From Pseudomonas sp. (GTDB lineage Bacteria > Pseudomonadota > Gammaproteobacteria > Pseudomonadales > Pseudomonadaceae), in assembly GCF_030690725.1 (NCBI RefSeq), contig NZ_JAUYGD010000034.1, positions 1 to 64,000 of the forward strand: DNA of 64,000 bases, written 5' to 3'. This document shows positions 25,934 to 34,298 of the stretch, piece by piece. The notes beneath the pieces were generated by a model. That model had not been told where the DNA came from. It made no database searches and worked only from the letters and a program-made list of their open reading frames with translations. A program made the translations under genes and the position numbers. Every line of letters starts with the position of its first letter. Positions within the stretch are counted from its first letter, which is position 1.

Positions 25934-26650
25934 ATGACCACGCCCGTTTCCCCATACGCCCGCATTCTGTTTGTCGGCCCCGACCTGGCCGAAGGCTCGT
26001 TTGCCGAGCTATTCCGCCGTCGTCTGGTTGAGCTGCGAGGGGAAGCGGCGCTGGCCGATATCGTTGATACCAGCGCAGGCTATGCGCCGCTCTGGCAGCG
26101 CGTGGCCGAGGGCGAGCGGCCGCTGCTGGTGATCGATCTGGAACCGCAGAGCAGCAGCCCGCACCTCGATTGGCTGCGCAGCGAGCTAGGCCAGCAGGCC
26201 AACCCGGAGCAGCTGTTTGTCGCCAGTGCCATTGGCCAGGCCGAAGGCTTGTCGGTGGAGGCCGCTTGCGCGCTGATCGAGCGTCCCGAGCTGCACCTGC
26301 CCTGTGTCGGTGTGGCCGCCGTGCCGGGGCATCACGCCTGGTCGCAGATTCCGCCGCACACCCAGCGCCTGCTGCTGTGTAATGGCCCGCGCTGTACCCG
26401 GCGTGGTGCGCTGGACCTGTGGAAAACCCTGCGTCAGCGCCTCAAGGCCGCCGGGAAGCTGGAGTGCGAGGGCGGGGTGCATATCACTCGTAGCCAATGC
26501 CAGTTCCCTTGCGATCTGGGCCCGACGGCTAGCCTCTATCCGGCCGGCGAGTGGTTCCGCGTGCGCGATGAGGCCGAGCTGATCCGCCTGGTCGATGAGC
26601 GCCTGGTGGCCGGCCGCCCAGTGCCTGAGCTGCGGATTGATCAGGGCTGA
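25934..26650 (+). CDS. (2Fe-2S) thioredoxin-like ferredoxin domain protein
   Basis: A 238-residue protein whose C-terminal half (about 140-225) is a thioredoxin-like [2Fe-2S] ferredoxin domain. Candidate cluster cysteines lie in LLCNGPRCTRRGA and SQCQFPCDLGPTASLYP. The N-terminal half (RILFVGPDLAEGSFAELFRRRL) is of unknown function and faintly recalls small chelatase folds. It starts at ATG 25934 after GGAGG. Its place between cobK and the corrinoid-uptake genes suggests electron supply for a cobalt or corrin reduction step, which is inference. Confidence 0.8.
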   Translation: MTTPVSPYARILFVGPDLAEGSFAELFRRRLVELRGEAALADIVDTSAGYAPLWQRVAEGERPLLVIDLEPQSSSPHLDWLRSELGQQANPEQLFVASAIGQAEGLSVEAACALIERPELHLPCVGVAAVPGHHAWSQIPPHTQRLLLCNGPRCTRRGALDLWKTLRQRLKAAGKLECEGGVHITRSQCQFPCDLGPTASLYPAGEWFRVRDEAELIRLVDERLVAGRPVPELRIDQG

Positions 26651-26666
26651 GTCACTACGCCACGAG

Positions 26667-26697
26667 TGGTGGACAAGCTTCGCGTTGTCCACCCTAC
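26667..26697. repeat. Short palindromic repeat, GGTGGACAA family
   Basis: TGGTGGACAAGC and GTTGTCCACCCTAC form a hairpin 16 nt after the ferredoxin gene. It matches the right half of the element at 2191-2268 and may end the upstream transcript. Confidence 0.75.
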
Positions 26698-26796
26698 GCT
26701 TACGCCTTGATCAAGGCTGAAAAGACCGCTGTAGGGCCATTCGGTAACAGCTAAAAACTTGACGCGGATCGGCCTGGATGGTCATATCCGCGCCGT

Positions 26797-26974
26797 TTCA
26801 GGTGTCTCACGCCGCCGTGCGTGAGGTTAAACGGGAAGTCGGTGCGCCCTTTGGGCTAGTCCGACGCTGCCCCCGCAACGGTAAGCGAGCGACGTCATCA
26901 CGATGCCACTGTGCAGTTTCTGCATGGGAAGGCGATGACGTCATGACCCTCGTGAGCCCGGAGACCGGCCTGAT
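26797..26974 (+). ncRNA. Cobalamin riboswitch upstream of the TonB receptor
   Basis: The aptamer shows GAGGTTAAACGGGAAGTCGGTGC, split here as GGTTAAACGGGAA, the core GCTGCCCCCGCAACGGTAA, CATGGGAAGGC and the 3' box GTGAGCCCGGAGACCGGCC. P1 can pair TCAGG near 26800 with CCTGA near 26970. It precedes the TonB receptor by 312 nt, but a MITE now lies between aptamer and gene. Confidence 0.92.
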
Positions 26975-26979
26975 TCTTA

Positions 26980-27118
26980 GAACCTGTCTACGATCTGCTG
27001 CGCGTCGGCCCTGCTGCGTTAAAAACAGGCTCGGAATGCTCATGTACAAAAGTACACTCCGCTTCCTCGCCTCTTTTTGCCTTGCATTGCTCTAGCTCGC
27101 GGAATCGTAAACAGGTTC
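26980..27118. mobile_element. 139-bp MITE between the riboswitch and the TonB receptor gene
   Basis: GAACCTGTCTACGAT at the left and its reverse-complement match GAACCTGTTTACGAT at the right are terminal inverted repeats, flanked by TTA on both sides (26977-26979 and 27119-27121). Its core in reverse orientation is closely related to that of the chlD MITE. No ORF for a transposase is present. It starts 5 nt after the riboswitch P1, where the expression platform would be expected. Confidence 0.85.
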
Positions 27119-27286
27119 TTAGGGATGTTGGCCGCTGCGTTTAGCACGCTGCGGCAACCCCCAACTGTTTGGCAACCCGCGGTGGGCGGGCGTTGACGCC
27201 GATCGTGGGTGCCTGCTCGCCCGTGTTTTGCTGTTGCGCGTTTCCATCGGGATTGCCGTGCCTATCCCTTTTGCGATGGAAGCATC

Positions 27287-29398
27287 ATGGCGCGCTATCC
27301 CCTGTCTCAACTCTCTGTTTCCCTTGCCCTGTGCCTGGTCGCTACGGCTGTGGCGGGCGAGTCCCCGGTCAATCTGCCTGCCACGACCGTGCAGGCCAAG
27401 GCTGCTGCGGAGGGTGAAAGCGATCTGCATACGCCCAGCAGCAGCGGCTCTCGCTTGGGCCTGACGGCCCTGCAAACCCCGGCCAGTACCAGCAGTCTGA
27501 GCGGCGCGCAGGTGCGCGGGCGCAACAACCTTAGCGTGCAGGAGGCGGTCACCCGCACCCCCGGCATCAGCAGCATCGGCAGCCCCGGCAATGGCGGCAC
27601 CGCGCTGTCGGCGCGCGGCTTTACCGGGCACTCGGCCGTCATGCAACTCTACGACGGCACCCGCCAGTATGTCGGGGCCGGCACCGTGACCTTCCCGGTC
27701 GACACCTGGTCGGTGGAGCGCGTCGACGTGCTGCGCGGCCCGGCATCGATGCTCTACGGTGAAGGCGCAACCGGCGCGGTGATCAACGTGGTGCCGAAAA
27801 AGCCGTTTAGCGGCGCCATCAGCAACCAGCTGCGTCTTGGCTACGGCAGTGATGACCGCCGCCAGGCCGCGCTGGACAGCGGCGGCTCGCTGACCGATAC
27901 GCTGAGCTACCGGCTCAACCTCAATCAGCAGGCCAGCAATGGCTGGGTCGATGATGGCGAGTCACAGAGCCAGGCGCTCAGCGCGGCTCTGCGCTGGGAT
28001 GCCAGCGATGCGCTGAGTTTTACCCTGTCCCATGATCAGGGCGATCAGGACCCGCAGCGCTACCTGGGCACGCCGCTGGTCGCCGGCCAGTACCGCGAGA
28101 GCCTGCGCGAGCGCAATTACAACGTCGATAACGCCGAGATTCGCTACAACGACCAGATCACTCGGCTGGTCAGTGACTGGCGCATCAACGATGCCTTGAG
28201 CGCCAGCAACCAGCTGTACTACATCAAAACCCAGCGCTACTGGCGCAATGCCGAGTCCTACCGCTGGCAGCCGGGTGATCAGGTCAAGCGCAGTGACTTC
28301 TACGAGATCAAGCACACCCAGGAGCAGGTCGGCCACCGCCAGACCTTCACCCTGGAGCACGCCCTGTTCGGCCTGGATAGCCGCAGCGTGGTGGGCGTGG
28401 ACTACAACCGCATCCACTTCGCTCGCCAGCACGACTTCTCCAGCAGCTTCACTGACAGCGTGCCGCTCGCCGGCAGCAGCGGCGGCCAGTACCAGAGCAC
28501 CGATCCATTGGGTTACGGTCCGCGTGAGCGCAATCTGGCCCGGCAATTCTCGCTGTTCGCCGAGAACCGCACTCAGCTGACTGAGCGCCTGTCGCTGGTC
28601 ACTGGCCTGCGCCGCGATCAGGTACATATCGACCGCAGCAACCTGGTCGATGACTCGCATACGGACCGCAGCCTGAGCGGCGACAACTGGCGCGCCGGGT
28701 TGGTCTTCGAGGTTACGCCCGAGCTGTCGCTGTATGGCCAGTACGCGACCAGCACCGAGGGCGTGAGCAACCTGCTGACGCTCAATCCGAGTCAGCAGCA
28801 GTTCGACCTGAGCGAGGCCAAGCAGACCGAAATAGGCCTCAAGCAGGCGTTCTGGAATGGCCAAGGCGAATGGACGCTGGCCGCATACCACATCGTCAAG
28901 GAGAAGCTGCTCAGCCGCGCCACCCCGACCGCGCCGACCGAGCAGATCGGCCAGCAGTCTTCCGACGGCCTGGAAGCCACCCTGGAGCTGGCGCTGGGGC
29001 AGGGCTGGCAGGTGTCGGCCAACGCCGCGTTGGTGCGCGCCGAGTACGACGACTTCCGCGAGGCTGGTGGTGACCGCAGCGGCAATCGGCCAACCAACGT
29101 GCCACGGCGCACCGCCAACCTGTGGCTGAGCAAGGCGCTGAGCGAGCAGGTGCAGGCCGGTGTCGGCGCGCGTTATGTCGATTCGCGCTACGCCGATACG
29201 TCGAATAACGTGGAGGTGCCGAGCTACACCGTGGTCGATGCCAATATCGGCTGGCAGGTGCAGGCAGATGTGCGCCTGGGCCTGGAGCTGAACAACCTGT
29301 TCGACCGCCAGTACGCCACTACCAGCAGCAGCGACGGCCAGCAGTGGTACCTGGGCGCGCCGCGTTCGGTGTTCGTCACTGCCGATTACCGTTTCTGA
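27287..29398 (+). CDS. TonB-dependent outer-membrane receptor, probable corrinoid or cobalt uptake
   Basis: A 703-residue protein with a signal peptide (about 1-23, LALCLVATAVAGE), a plug domain (about 60-180: NNLSVQEAVTRTPGISS, RVDVLRGPASMLYGEGATGAVINVV) and a 22-strand barrel ending in ADYRF with terminal Phe. The sequence resembles siderophore receptors more than E. coli BtuB. However, the B12 riboswitch upstream and the BtuCDF-like ABC genes downstream point to a corrinoid or cobalt ligand. ATG 27287 gives the expected signal peptide. The stop overlaps the ATPase gene start. Confidence 0.9.
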   Translation: MARYPLSQLSVSLALCLVATAVAGESPVNLPATTVQAKAAAEGESDLHTPSSSGSRLGLTALQTPASTSSLSGAQVRGRNNLSVQEAVTRTPGISSIGSPGNGGTALSARGFTGHSAVMQLYDGTRQYVGAGTVTFPVDTWSVERVDVLRGPASMLYGEGATGAVINVVPKKPFSGAISNQLRLGYGSDDRRQAALDSGGSLTDTLSYRLNLNQQASNGWVDDGESQSQALSAALRWDASDALSFTLSHDQGDQDPQRYLGTPLVAGQYRESLRERNYNVDNAEIRYNDQITRLVSDWRINDALSASNQLYYIKTQRYWRNAESYRWQPGDQVKRSDFYEIKHTQEQVGHRQTFTLEHALFGLDSRSVVGVDYNRIHFARQHDFSSSFTDSVPLAGSSGGQYQSTDPLGYGPRERNLARQFSLFAENRTQLTERLSLVTGLRRDQVHIDRSNLVDDSHTDRSLSGDNWRAGLVFEVTPELSLYGQYATSTEGVSNLLTLNPSQQQFDLSEAKQTEIGLKQAFWNGQGEWTLAAYHIVKEKLLSRATPTAPTEQIGQQSSDGLEATLELALGQGWQVSANAALVRAEYDDFREAGGDRSGNRPTNVPRRTANLWLSKALSEQVQAGVGARYVDSRYADTSNNVEVPSYTVVDANIGWQVQADVRLGLELNNLFDRQYATTSSSDGQQWYLGAPRSVFVTADYRF

Positions 29399-30168
29399 TG
29401 CCGCGTTTGCAGATCAGCGAGCTGGCCTGGTCGCCCAATGGCGAGCAGGCCTTGCTCGACGGTATCGGTCTGGCGGTGGGCGACGGCCAGCTGGTCGGTC
29501 TGCTCGGCACCAACGGCAGCGGCAAGACCAGCCTGCTGCGCTGCGCCTATCGCTTTCAGCGGCCCGATCAGGGCCGTGTCGAGCTGGACGGCGAAGCGCT
29601 TTGGAGCCGTTCGCCGCGCTGGTGCGCGCAGCGGGTGGCAGTGGTGCTGCAGGAGTTTCCCCAGGACTTCGGCCTCACCGTGGCCGAAGTTACCGCCATG
29701 GGCCGCACGCCGCACAAGGGCCTGTTTGATGGTGATGATCTGGCCGATGTTGCCCTGGTCGAGCAGGCCCTGGCGCGGGTGGGTTTGACTGAGCACAAGC
29801 GCCAGGCGTTCGCCCATCTCTCCGGCGGCGAGAAGCAGCGCGTGCTGCTGGCCCGCGCCCTGGTGCAGCAACCGACGCTGCTGATCCTCGACGAGCCGAC
29901 CAATCACCTCGACCCGCGCTATCAGCTGGAACTGTTGCGGCTGATCAAAACCCTCGGCCTGGCGACCCTGGCCAGCTTCCATGACCTCAACCTGGCGGCG
30001 GCCTTCTGTGACCGCCTGTATGTGCTCGACCACGGCCGCGTGGTGGCCAGCGGCACCCCGACTGAGGTGCTGACTGAAGCGCTGCTGGCCGAGGTGTATG
30101 GCGTGCAGGCGCTGGTCGACCGTCATCCCCTCGCGGGGCACCCGCGTATTACCTGGATCAATCCATGA
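29398..30168 (+). CDS. ABC transporter ATP-binding protein (BtuD/FecE type)
   Basis: A 256-residue ATPase with Walker A GTNGSGKTS (about 36-44), Q-loop VLQEFPQDFG, signature LSGGEKQRVLLARAL, Walker B LLILDEPTNHLD and switch His in ASFHDLNLA. It energises import through the FecCD-type permease encoded two genes downstream. The ATG at 29398 overlaps the TonB receptor stop (TGATG), and the gene overlaps the binding protein by 4 nt. Confidence 0.94.
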   Translation: MPRLQISELAWSPNGEQALLDGIGLAVGDGQLVGLLGTNGSGKTSLLRCAYRFQRPDQGRVELDGEALWSRSPRWCAQRVAVVLQEFPQDFGLTVAEVTAMGRTPHKGLFDGDDLADVALVEQALARVGLTEHKRQAFAHLSGGEKQRVLLARALVQQPTLLILDEPTNHLDPRYQLELLRLIKTLGLATLASFHDLNLAAAFCDRLYVLDHGRVVASGTPTEVLTEALLAEVYGVQALVDRHPLAGHPRITWINP

Positions 30169-31118
30169 AGCATTTTCTGCGTTACGCCCTGTGCCTGCCG
30201 CTGCTGGGCGCCGCCCTGTCCGTCCAGGCGGTTACCGTCACCAGCTGCGACCGTCAGCTGACCATCGCGCAACCGCCGCAGCGCGCGGTCAGTCAGGACA
30301 TCAACCTGACCGGCATGCTCCTGGCTCTCGGGCTGAAATCGCGGATGGTCGGTTACAGCGGCATCAGCGCCTGGAAAACCCCCAACCCCGAGCTGATGGC
30401 GCAGCTGGCCGATTTGCCCGAGCTGGCCGCGCGGCACCCGTCGCTGGAAAACCTGCTCAACGCCGAGGCGGATTTCTTCTTTGCCGGCTGGAACTACGGC
30501 ATGCGCGTCGGTGGTGAAGTCACCCCGGCTAGCCTGGCGCGTTTCGGCATCCCGGTGTACGAGCTGAGCGAGTCCTGCGCCCACGTGATGCCACGGCGGG
30601 TGGCCAGCCTGGAGGATGTCTACAACGACCTGCACAACCTCGGCCGCATCTTCGCCGTTGAGCCGCGCGCCGAGGCGCTGGTGCAGGGCATGCAGCAACG
30701 GGTGGCGGCGGTACGCGCCCGCCTGGCCGACAGCGGCCCGGCGCGACGGGTATTTCTCTACGACAGCGGCGAGGAAAGCCCGTTTACCGCCGGCCGCCTG
30801 GCCATGCCGCAGGCGCTGATCGAGGCAGCTGGTGGGCGCAATGTCATGGATGAGCTGGCCGCGAGCTGGGTGCGCGTTGGTTGGGAAGCGGTTATCAGCA
30901 GCGACCCCGAGGTGATTCTGATCGTCGATTACGGCGAGCGCAGCGCGGCGCAGAAGCGTGACTTTCTGCTGCAACATCCAGCGTTGCAGGGGCTGACGGC
31001 GATCCGTGAACAGCGCTTTGTGGTGCTGCCGTACCTGGCAGTAACCCCGAGTATGGATAACGCCGCCGCCATCGAGACCCTGGCCGCCGCGCTGCACCCG
31101 CAGGCGTTTGCCCGATGA
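30165..31118 (+). CDS. Periplasmic corrinoid/siderophore-type binding protein (BtuF-like)
   Basis: A 317-residue protein with a signal peptide (about 1-22, LLGAALSVQA) and the class III (helical-backbone) binding fold used for B12 and iron chelates. Visible blocks are RAVSQDINLTGMLLALGL, NLLNAEADFFFAGWNYGM, YDSGEESPFTAGRLAMPQALIEAAGGRN and DPEVILIVDYGE. It delivers the ligand from the periplasm to the permease downstream, with ATG overlaps on both sides of the gene. B12 or cobalt is inferred from the riboswitch upstream. Confidence 0.9.
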   Translation: MKHFLRYALCLPLLGAALSVQAVTVTSCDRQLTIAQPPQRAVSQDINLTGMLLALGLKSRMVGYSGISAWKTPNPELMAQLADLPELAARHPSLENLLNAEADFFFAGWNYGMRVGGEVTPASLARFGIPVYELSESCAHVMPRRVASLEDVYNDLHNLGRIFAVEPRAEALVQGMQQRVAAVRARLADSGPARRVFLYDSGEESPFTAGRLAMPQALIEAAGGRNVMDELAASWVRVGWEAVISSDPEVILIVDYGERSAAQKRDFLLQHPALQGLTAIREQRFVVLPYLAVTPSMDNAAAIETLAAALHPQAFAR

Positions 31119-32134
31119 TTCGCAGCCCGCGCGCCTACCGCCTGTTGCTGCTGGTGCTGGCCTTGGCGTTGGCGCTGTCCTGTGCCGCGTCATTGGGCTT
31201 TGGCGCCGCGCCAGTGCCCTTGTCGCGCGTGCTGGAAATCCTTGGCCAGCGCCTGTTTGACTTGCAGCCGGCGCAGGCGGTGAGTAGCGCTCAGGACAGC
31301 ATCGTCTGGCTGATCCGAGCACCACGGGTGGTGCTCGGTGCGCTGGTCGGGGCCGGGCTGGCGCTGGTCGGCACGGCGCTGCAGGCGGTGACCCGCAACC
31401 CGCTGGCCGACCCGCATTTGCTCGGCGTCAGTTCCGGCGCGGCGCTCGGCGCGGTGATTGTGGTGCTCTATCTGGGTGAATTTATCGGCCTGCTCAGCCT
31501 GCCGCTGGCGGCCTTTGTCGGCGCGCTGGCGAGCATGCTGCTGGTGCTGGCGATTGCCAGTCGCGGCGGCCGGCTGGAGAGCGACCGCCTGCTGCTGGCC
31601 GGGGTGGCGGTGTCGTTTGTGATGATGGCAGCGAGCAACCTGCTGCTGTTTCTCGGCGATCACCATGCCGCCAGTTCGGTGATTTTCTGGATGCTCGGCG
31701 GCCTTGGTCTGGCGCGCTGGGAACTGCTCTGGTTGCCGGCGCTGTGCCTGGCGCTGGCCCTGCTGCTGTTGCTCGGTTTGGCGCGGGCGCTGAATGCGCT
31801 GATGGCTGGCGAACACAGCGCGGTCAGCCTGGGCCTGGAACCACGTCGGGTGCGTTTGCTGGTGTTTGTCTGCGCTTCGCTGCTAACCGGGGTGCTGGTG
31901 TCGCTAAGCGGTGCTATCGGTTTTGTCGGGCTGATCCTGCCGCATGTCGCGCGCTTTCTGGTTGGCGCCGAACACCGTCGTCTGCTGCCGGTGAGTGCGC
32001 TGCTTGGCGCGCTGTTTCTGGTCTGGGTGGATGTCGCCGCGCGCACCCTGCTGGCGCCGCAGGACCTGCCCATCGGCATCGCCACGGCGGCAATTGGTGG
32101 GGTGTTTTTCGTGCTTTTGCTGCGTCGGCGCTGA
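31115..32134 (+). CDS. ABC transporter permease, FecCD/BtuC family
   Basis: A 339-residue inner-membrane protein with about ten hydrophobic segments. Family blocks include RAPRVVLGALVGAGLALVGTALQAVTRNPLADPHLLGVSSGAALGA (about 65-110), and GAIGFVGLILPHVARFLVG near residue 270, which couples to the ATPase. It is the last gene of the riboswitch-controlled uptake operon, overlapping the binding-protein gene by 4 nt. Confidence 0.93.
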   Translation: MIRSPRAYRLLLLVLALALALSCAASLGFGAAPVPLSRVLEILGQRLFDLQPAQAVSSAQDSIVWLIRAPRVVLGALVGAGLALVGTALQAVTRNPLADPHLLGVSSGAALGAVIVVLYLGEFIGLLSLPLAAFVGALASMLLVLAIASRGGRLESDRLLLAGVAVSFVMMAASNLLLFLGDHHAASSVIFWMLGGLGLARWELLWLPALCLALALLLLLGLARALNALMAGEHSAVSLGLEPRRVRLLVFVCASLLTGVLVSLSGAIGFVGLILPHVARFLVGAEHRRLLPVSALLGALFLVWVDVAARTLLAPQDLPIGIATAAIGGVFFVLLLRRR

Positions 32135-32251
32135 ATCGCTAAAGTTTTTTTCAGCGCCGCTGTAACGCCTGTTCGTCTCGTCGCTCTAGTTGAATGCCGG
32201 CACGCAAAACCCCTTTCGCCCGGCCAACCCAGATCACCCGAGGATACGCAC

Positions 32252-32509
32252 ATGAATATGAAATCCACCGCTGCTACTGGTGCTGCTATCGCCTTCGCTG
32301 CTGCCAGCCTGTTCGCTGGTCTCTCAAGCACCGTAGCAGTGGCTGAAGAAGCCAAAGTACATTGTTACGGCGTCACGTCCTGCAAAGGCCAGAATGACTG
32401 CAAGACCGCCGAAAACAGCTGCAAAGGTCAGGGTGCCTGCAAAGGTCACGGCTTCAAGTCGATGACCCTCGCTGAGTGCAATGCCGCCAAAGGTACTGTC
32501 GGCGAGTAA
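32252..32509 (+). CDS. DUF2282 bufferin-type precursor peptide (BufA1-like)
   Basis: An 85-residue secreted peptide: signal sequence to about Ala31, then six cysteines at 38, 44, 50, 57, 63 and 76, most in CKGQ-like repeats (SCKGQNDCK, SCKGQGACKGHGF). This is the BufA1 (DUF2282) pattern. Bufferins are RiPPs whose cysteines are modified by a DUF692/MNIO enzyme and that bind copper in the periplasm. The two following genes are exactly that enzyme and its DUF2063 partner. Copper buffering here is inferred from family and context. Confidence 0.88.
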   Translation: MNMKSTAATGAAIAFAAASLFAGLSSTVAVAEEAKVHCYGVTSCKGQNDCKTAENSCKGQGACKGHGFKSMTLAECNAAKGTVGE

Positions 32510-32565
32510 GTGAGCCGGGGCGGCCGCCGCGCGGTTGCCCCGCATCACCCTGCAAGGAGCGAGCG

Positions 32566-33411
32566 ATGAATGCTCAACGCGGCAATCTGGGCTTTGGCCT
32601 GGGCCTGCGCAGCACCTACTACCAAGCCATTCTCGAGCAGCAGCCGGCCATCGACTGGTTCGAGATCGTCTCGGAAAATTACCTGGTAGCAGGCGGCAAG
32701 GCCCTCTACTTTCTCGATGCCATCGGCGAGCAGTACCCGCTGGTGATGCATGGCGTGTCGCTGTCGATTGGCGGCCCGCATGAGCTGGACCGCGACTACC
32801 TGCGTCAGCTCAAACACCTCGCCGCACGCGTGCAGCCAGCGTGGATCTCCGATCACCTGTGCTGGAGCCGGGGCAATGCCCACCAGCTGCACGACCTGCT
32901 GCCGCTGCCTTATACCGAGGAGAGCCTGCAGCATGTGGCCGAGCGGGTGCGCCAGGTGCAGGACGTGATCGAGCGGCCGCTGGTGCTGGAAAACGTCTCC
33001 AGTTACCTGCGCTGCGCCGATGATCAGTTCAGCGAATGGCAGTTCCTTGCTGCACTCAGCGAGTTGAGCGGCTGCGAGCTGTTGCTGGACGTCAACAATG
33101 TCTACGTCAGCGCGCGCAACCATGGCTTTGATGCCTGGACCTTTATCAGTAGCCTGCCCAAGCAGCGTATCCGTCAGCTGCACCTGGCCGGCCACAGCGA
33201 TTACGGCAGCTACCTGATCGACACCCATGATCAGCCGGTCAGCGATCCGGTCTGGCAGCTTTATCAACGCACCCTGCAGCACCTCGGTCCGGTGTCCACG
33301 CTGCTGGAGCGTGACGATCATTTCCCCGATCTGGATGTGCTGCTCGACGAGCTGAATACCGCACGCCGGTTTGCCGCCCAAGCACTGCAAGGCACAGCGC
33401 AATGCGCCTGA
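32566..33411 (+). CDS. DUF692 multinuclear non-heme iron oxidase (BufB/MbnB-like)
   Basis: A 281-residue TIM-barrel enzyme of the MNIO family. Probable iron ligands lie in MHGVSLSIGG, LVLENVSSY, LLLDVNNVY, LHLAGHSDY, LIDTHDQP and LLERDDHFPD. Such enzymes convert cysteines of precursor peptides into heterocycles. It starts at ATG 32566 with AAGGAG upstream, 56 nt after the precursor, and overlaps the DUF2063 gene by 10 nt. The expected substrate is the peptide encoded at 32252-32509. Confidence 0.93.
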   Translation: MNAQRGNLGFGLGLRSTYYQAILEQQPAIDWFEIVSENYLVAGGKALYFLDAIGEQYPLVMHGVSLSIGGPHELDRDYLRQLKHLAARVQPAWISDHLCWSRGNAHQLHDLLPLPYTEESLQHVAERVRQVQDVIERPLVLENVSSYLRCADDQFSEWQFLAALSELSGCELLLDVNNVYVSARNHGFDAWTFISSLPKQRIRQLHLAGHSDYGSYLIDTHDQPVSDPVWQLYQRTLQHLGPVSTLLERDDHFPDLDVLLDELNTARRFAAQALQGTAQCA

Positions 33412-34196
33412 GTGACTGGCAGGCGCAGGTGCAGGCCTACCTGCTCAACCCTGATGCCCAGCCCAACCCGGCGCTGCAGGCCAGTCTGCTGGGCAGTGCG
33501 GCGCTGAGTGCCGAACAGGGCCTGGCGATTTACCACAACGCTTACCGCGCGCGCCTGCTGGAAGCCTTGCGTGGTGACTATCCGGCGGTGCATGGCTGGC
33601 TCGGTGATGAAGAATTCGACGCCCTGGCCCTGGCCTATCTCGACGCGCACCCCTCGCAGCATTTCAGCCTGCGCTGGCTCGGTGCACAGCTGGCTGACTT
33701 TATCGACGGCTACCTGATTCCCGCACAGGCCGCGCCGCTCAGCGAACTGGCGCGGCTGGAATGGGCGTTTACTTTGGCTTTTGATGCCGTCGACGCCGCG
33801 CCCCTGAGCCTGACGCAGATGGCCGAACTGCCCGCCGAAGACTGGCCGACCCTGCAGGTGCGTTTGCTACCGAGCGTGCAGTGGCTGGCGTGCCGGCATA
33901 ACAGCCTGGCGATTTGGCGTGCGGGCAAGGAGCAGGGTGACTTTCCTGGCAGCCAGCCACTGGTTGCGACTGAGACCTGTGTGGTCTGGCGCGATCAGCT
34001 GATTACCCGCTACCGCAGCCTGGCGGCCGATGAAGCGGCGGCACTGCAGGGCATGGCCTTGCAAGGCTGGAGCTTCGCTGAGCTGTGCGGCGAGCTGGCG
34101 CACCTCGGTGAACAGGCACCGGTGCAGGCGGTGAGCTGGTTGCGGCAGTGGCTGGCGGATGGGCTGTTGCAGAGGGCGGATCACCTCTCGCGCTGA
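33402..34196 (+). CDS. DUF2063 partner protein (BufC/MbnC-like)
   Basis: A 264-residue protein with the DUF2063 N-terminal block (AEQGLAIYHNAYRARLLEALRGDYPAVHGWLGDEEF, about 37-72) and AYLDAHPSQHFSLRWLGAQLADF. It pairs with the MNIO enzyme and is thought to hand over the precursor peptide. It overlaps bufB by 10 nt and ends just before a terminator. No DoxX-like bufD follows, which differs from many bufferin operons. Confidence 0.9.
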   Translation: MRLSDWQAQVQAYLLNPDAQPNPALQASLLGSAALSAEQGLAIYHNAYRARLLEALRGDYPAVHGWLGDEEFDALALAYLDAHPSQHFSLRWLGAQLADFIDGYLIPAQAAPLSELARLEWAFTLAFDAVDAAPLSLTQMAELPAEDWPTLQVRLLPSVQWLACRHNSLAIWRAGKEQGDFPGSQPLVATETCVVWRDQLITRYRSLAADEAAALQGMALQGWSFAELCGELAHLGEQAPVQAVSWLRQWLADGLLQRADHLSR

Positions 34197-34203
34197 TTGT
34201 TCT

Positions 34204-34236
34204 GCCCTGTCTGGCATACCCTGACAGGGCATTTTC
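34204..34236 (+). terminator. Terminator after the bufferin-type operon
   Basis: GCCCTGTC (34204-34211) pairs with GACAGGGC (34223-34230) and a short T run follows at 34232-34235. It lies 7 nt after the DUF2063 gene. Confidence 0.7.
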
Positions 34237-34298
34237 CTTCAATACCCTGCGCGGTGGGCCTGTCAGCCTGGCACCTCCTTTGTAGTGCTGACAGGTGA

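Noticed and set aside
27209-27286. Upstream start for the TonB receptor
   Set aside because: It adds 26 residues before an otherwise perfect signal peptide at ATG 27287.
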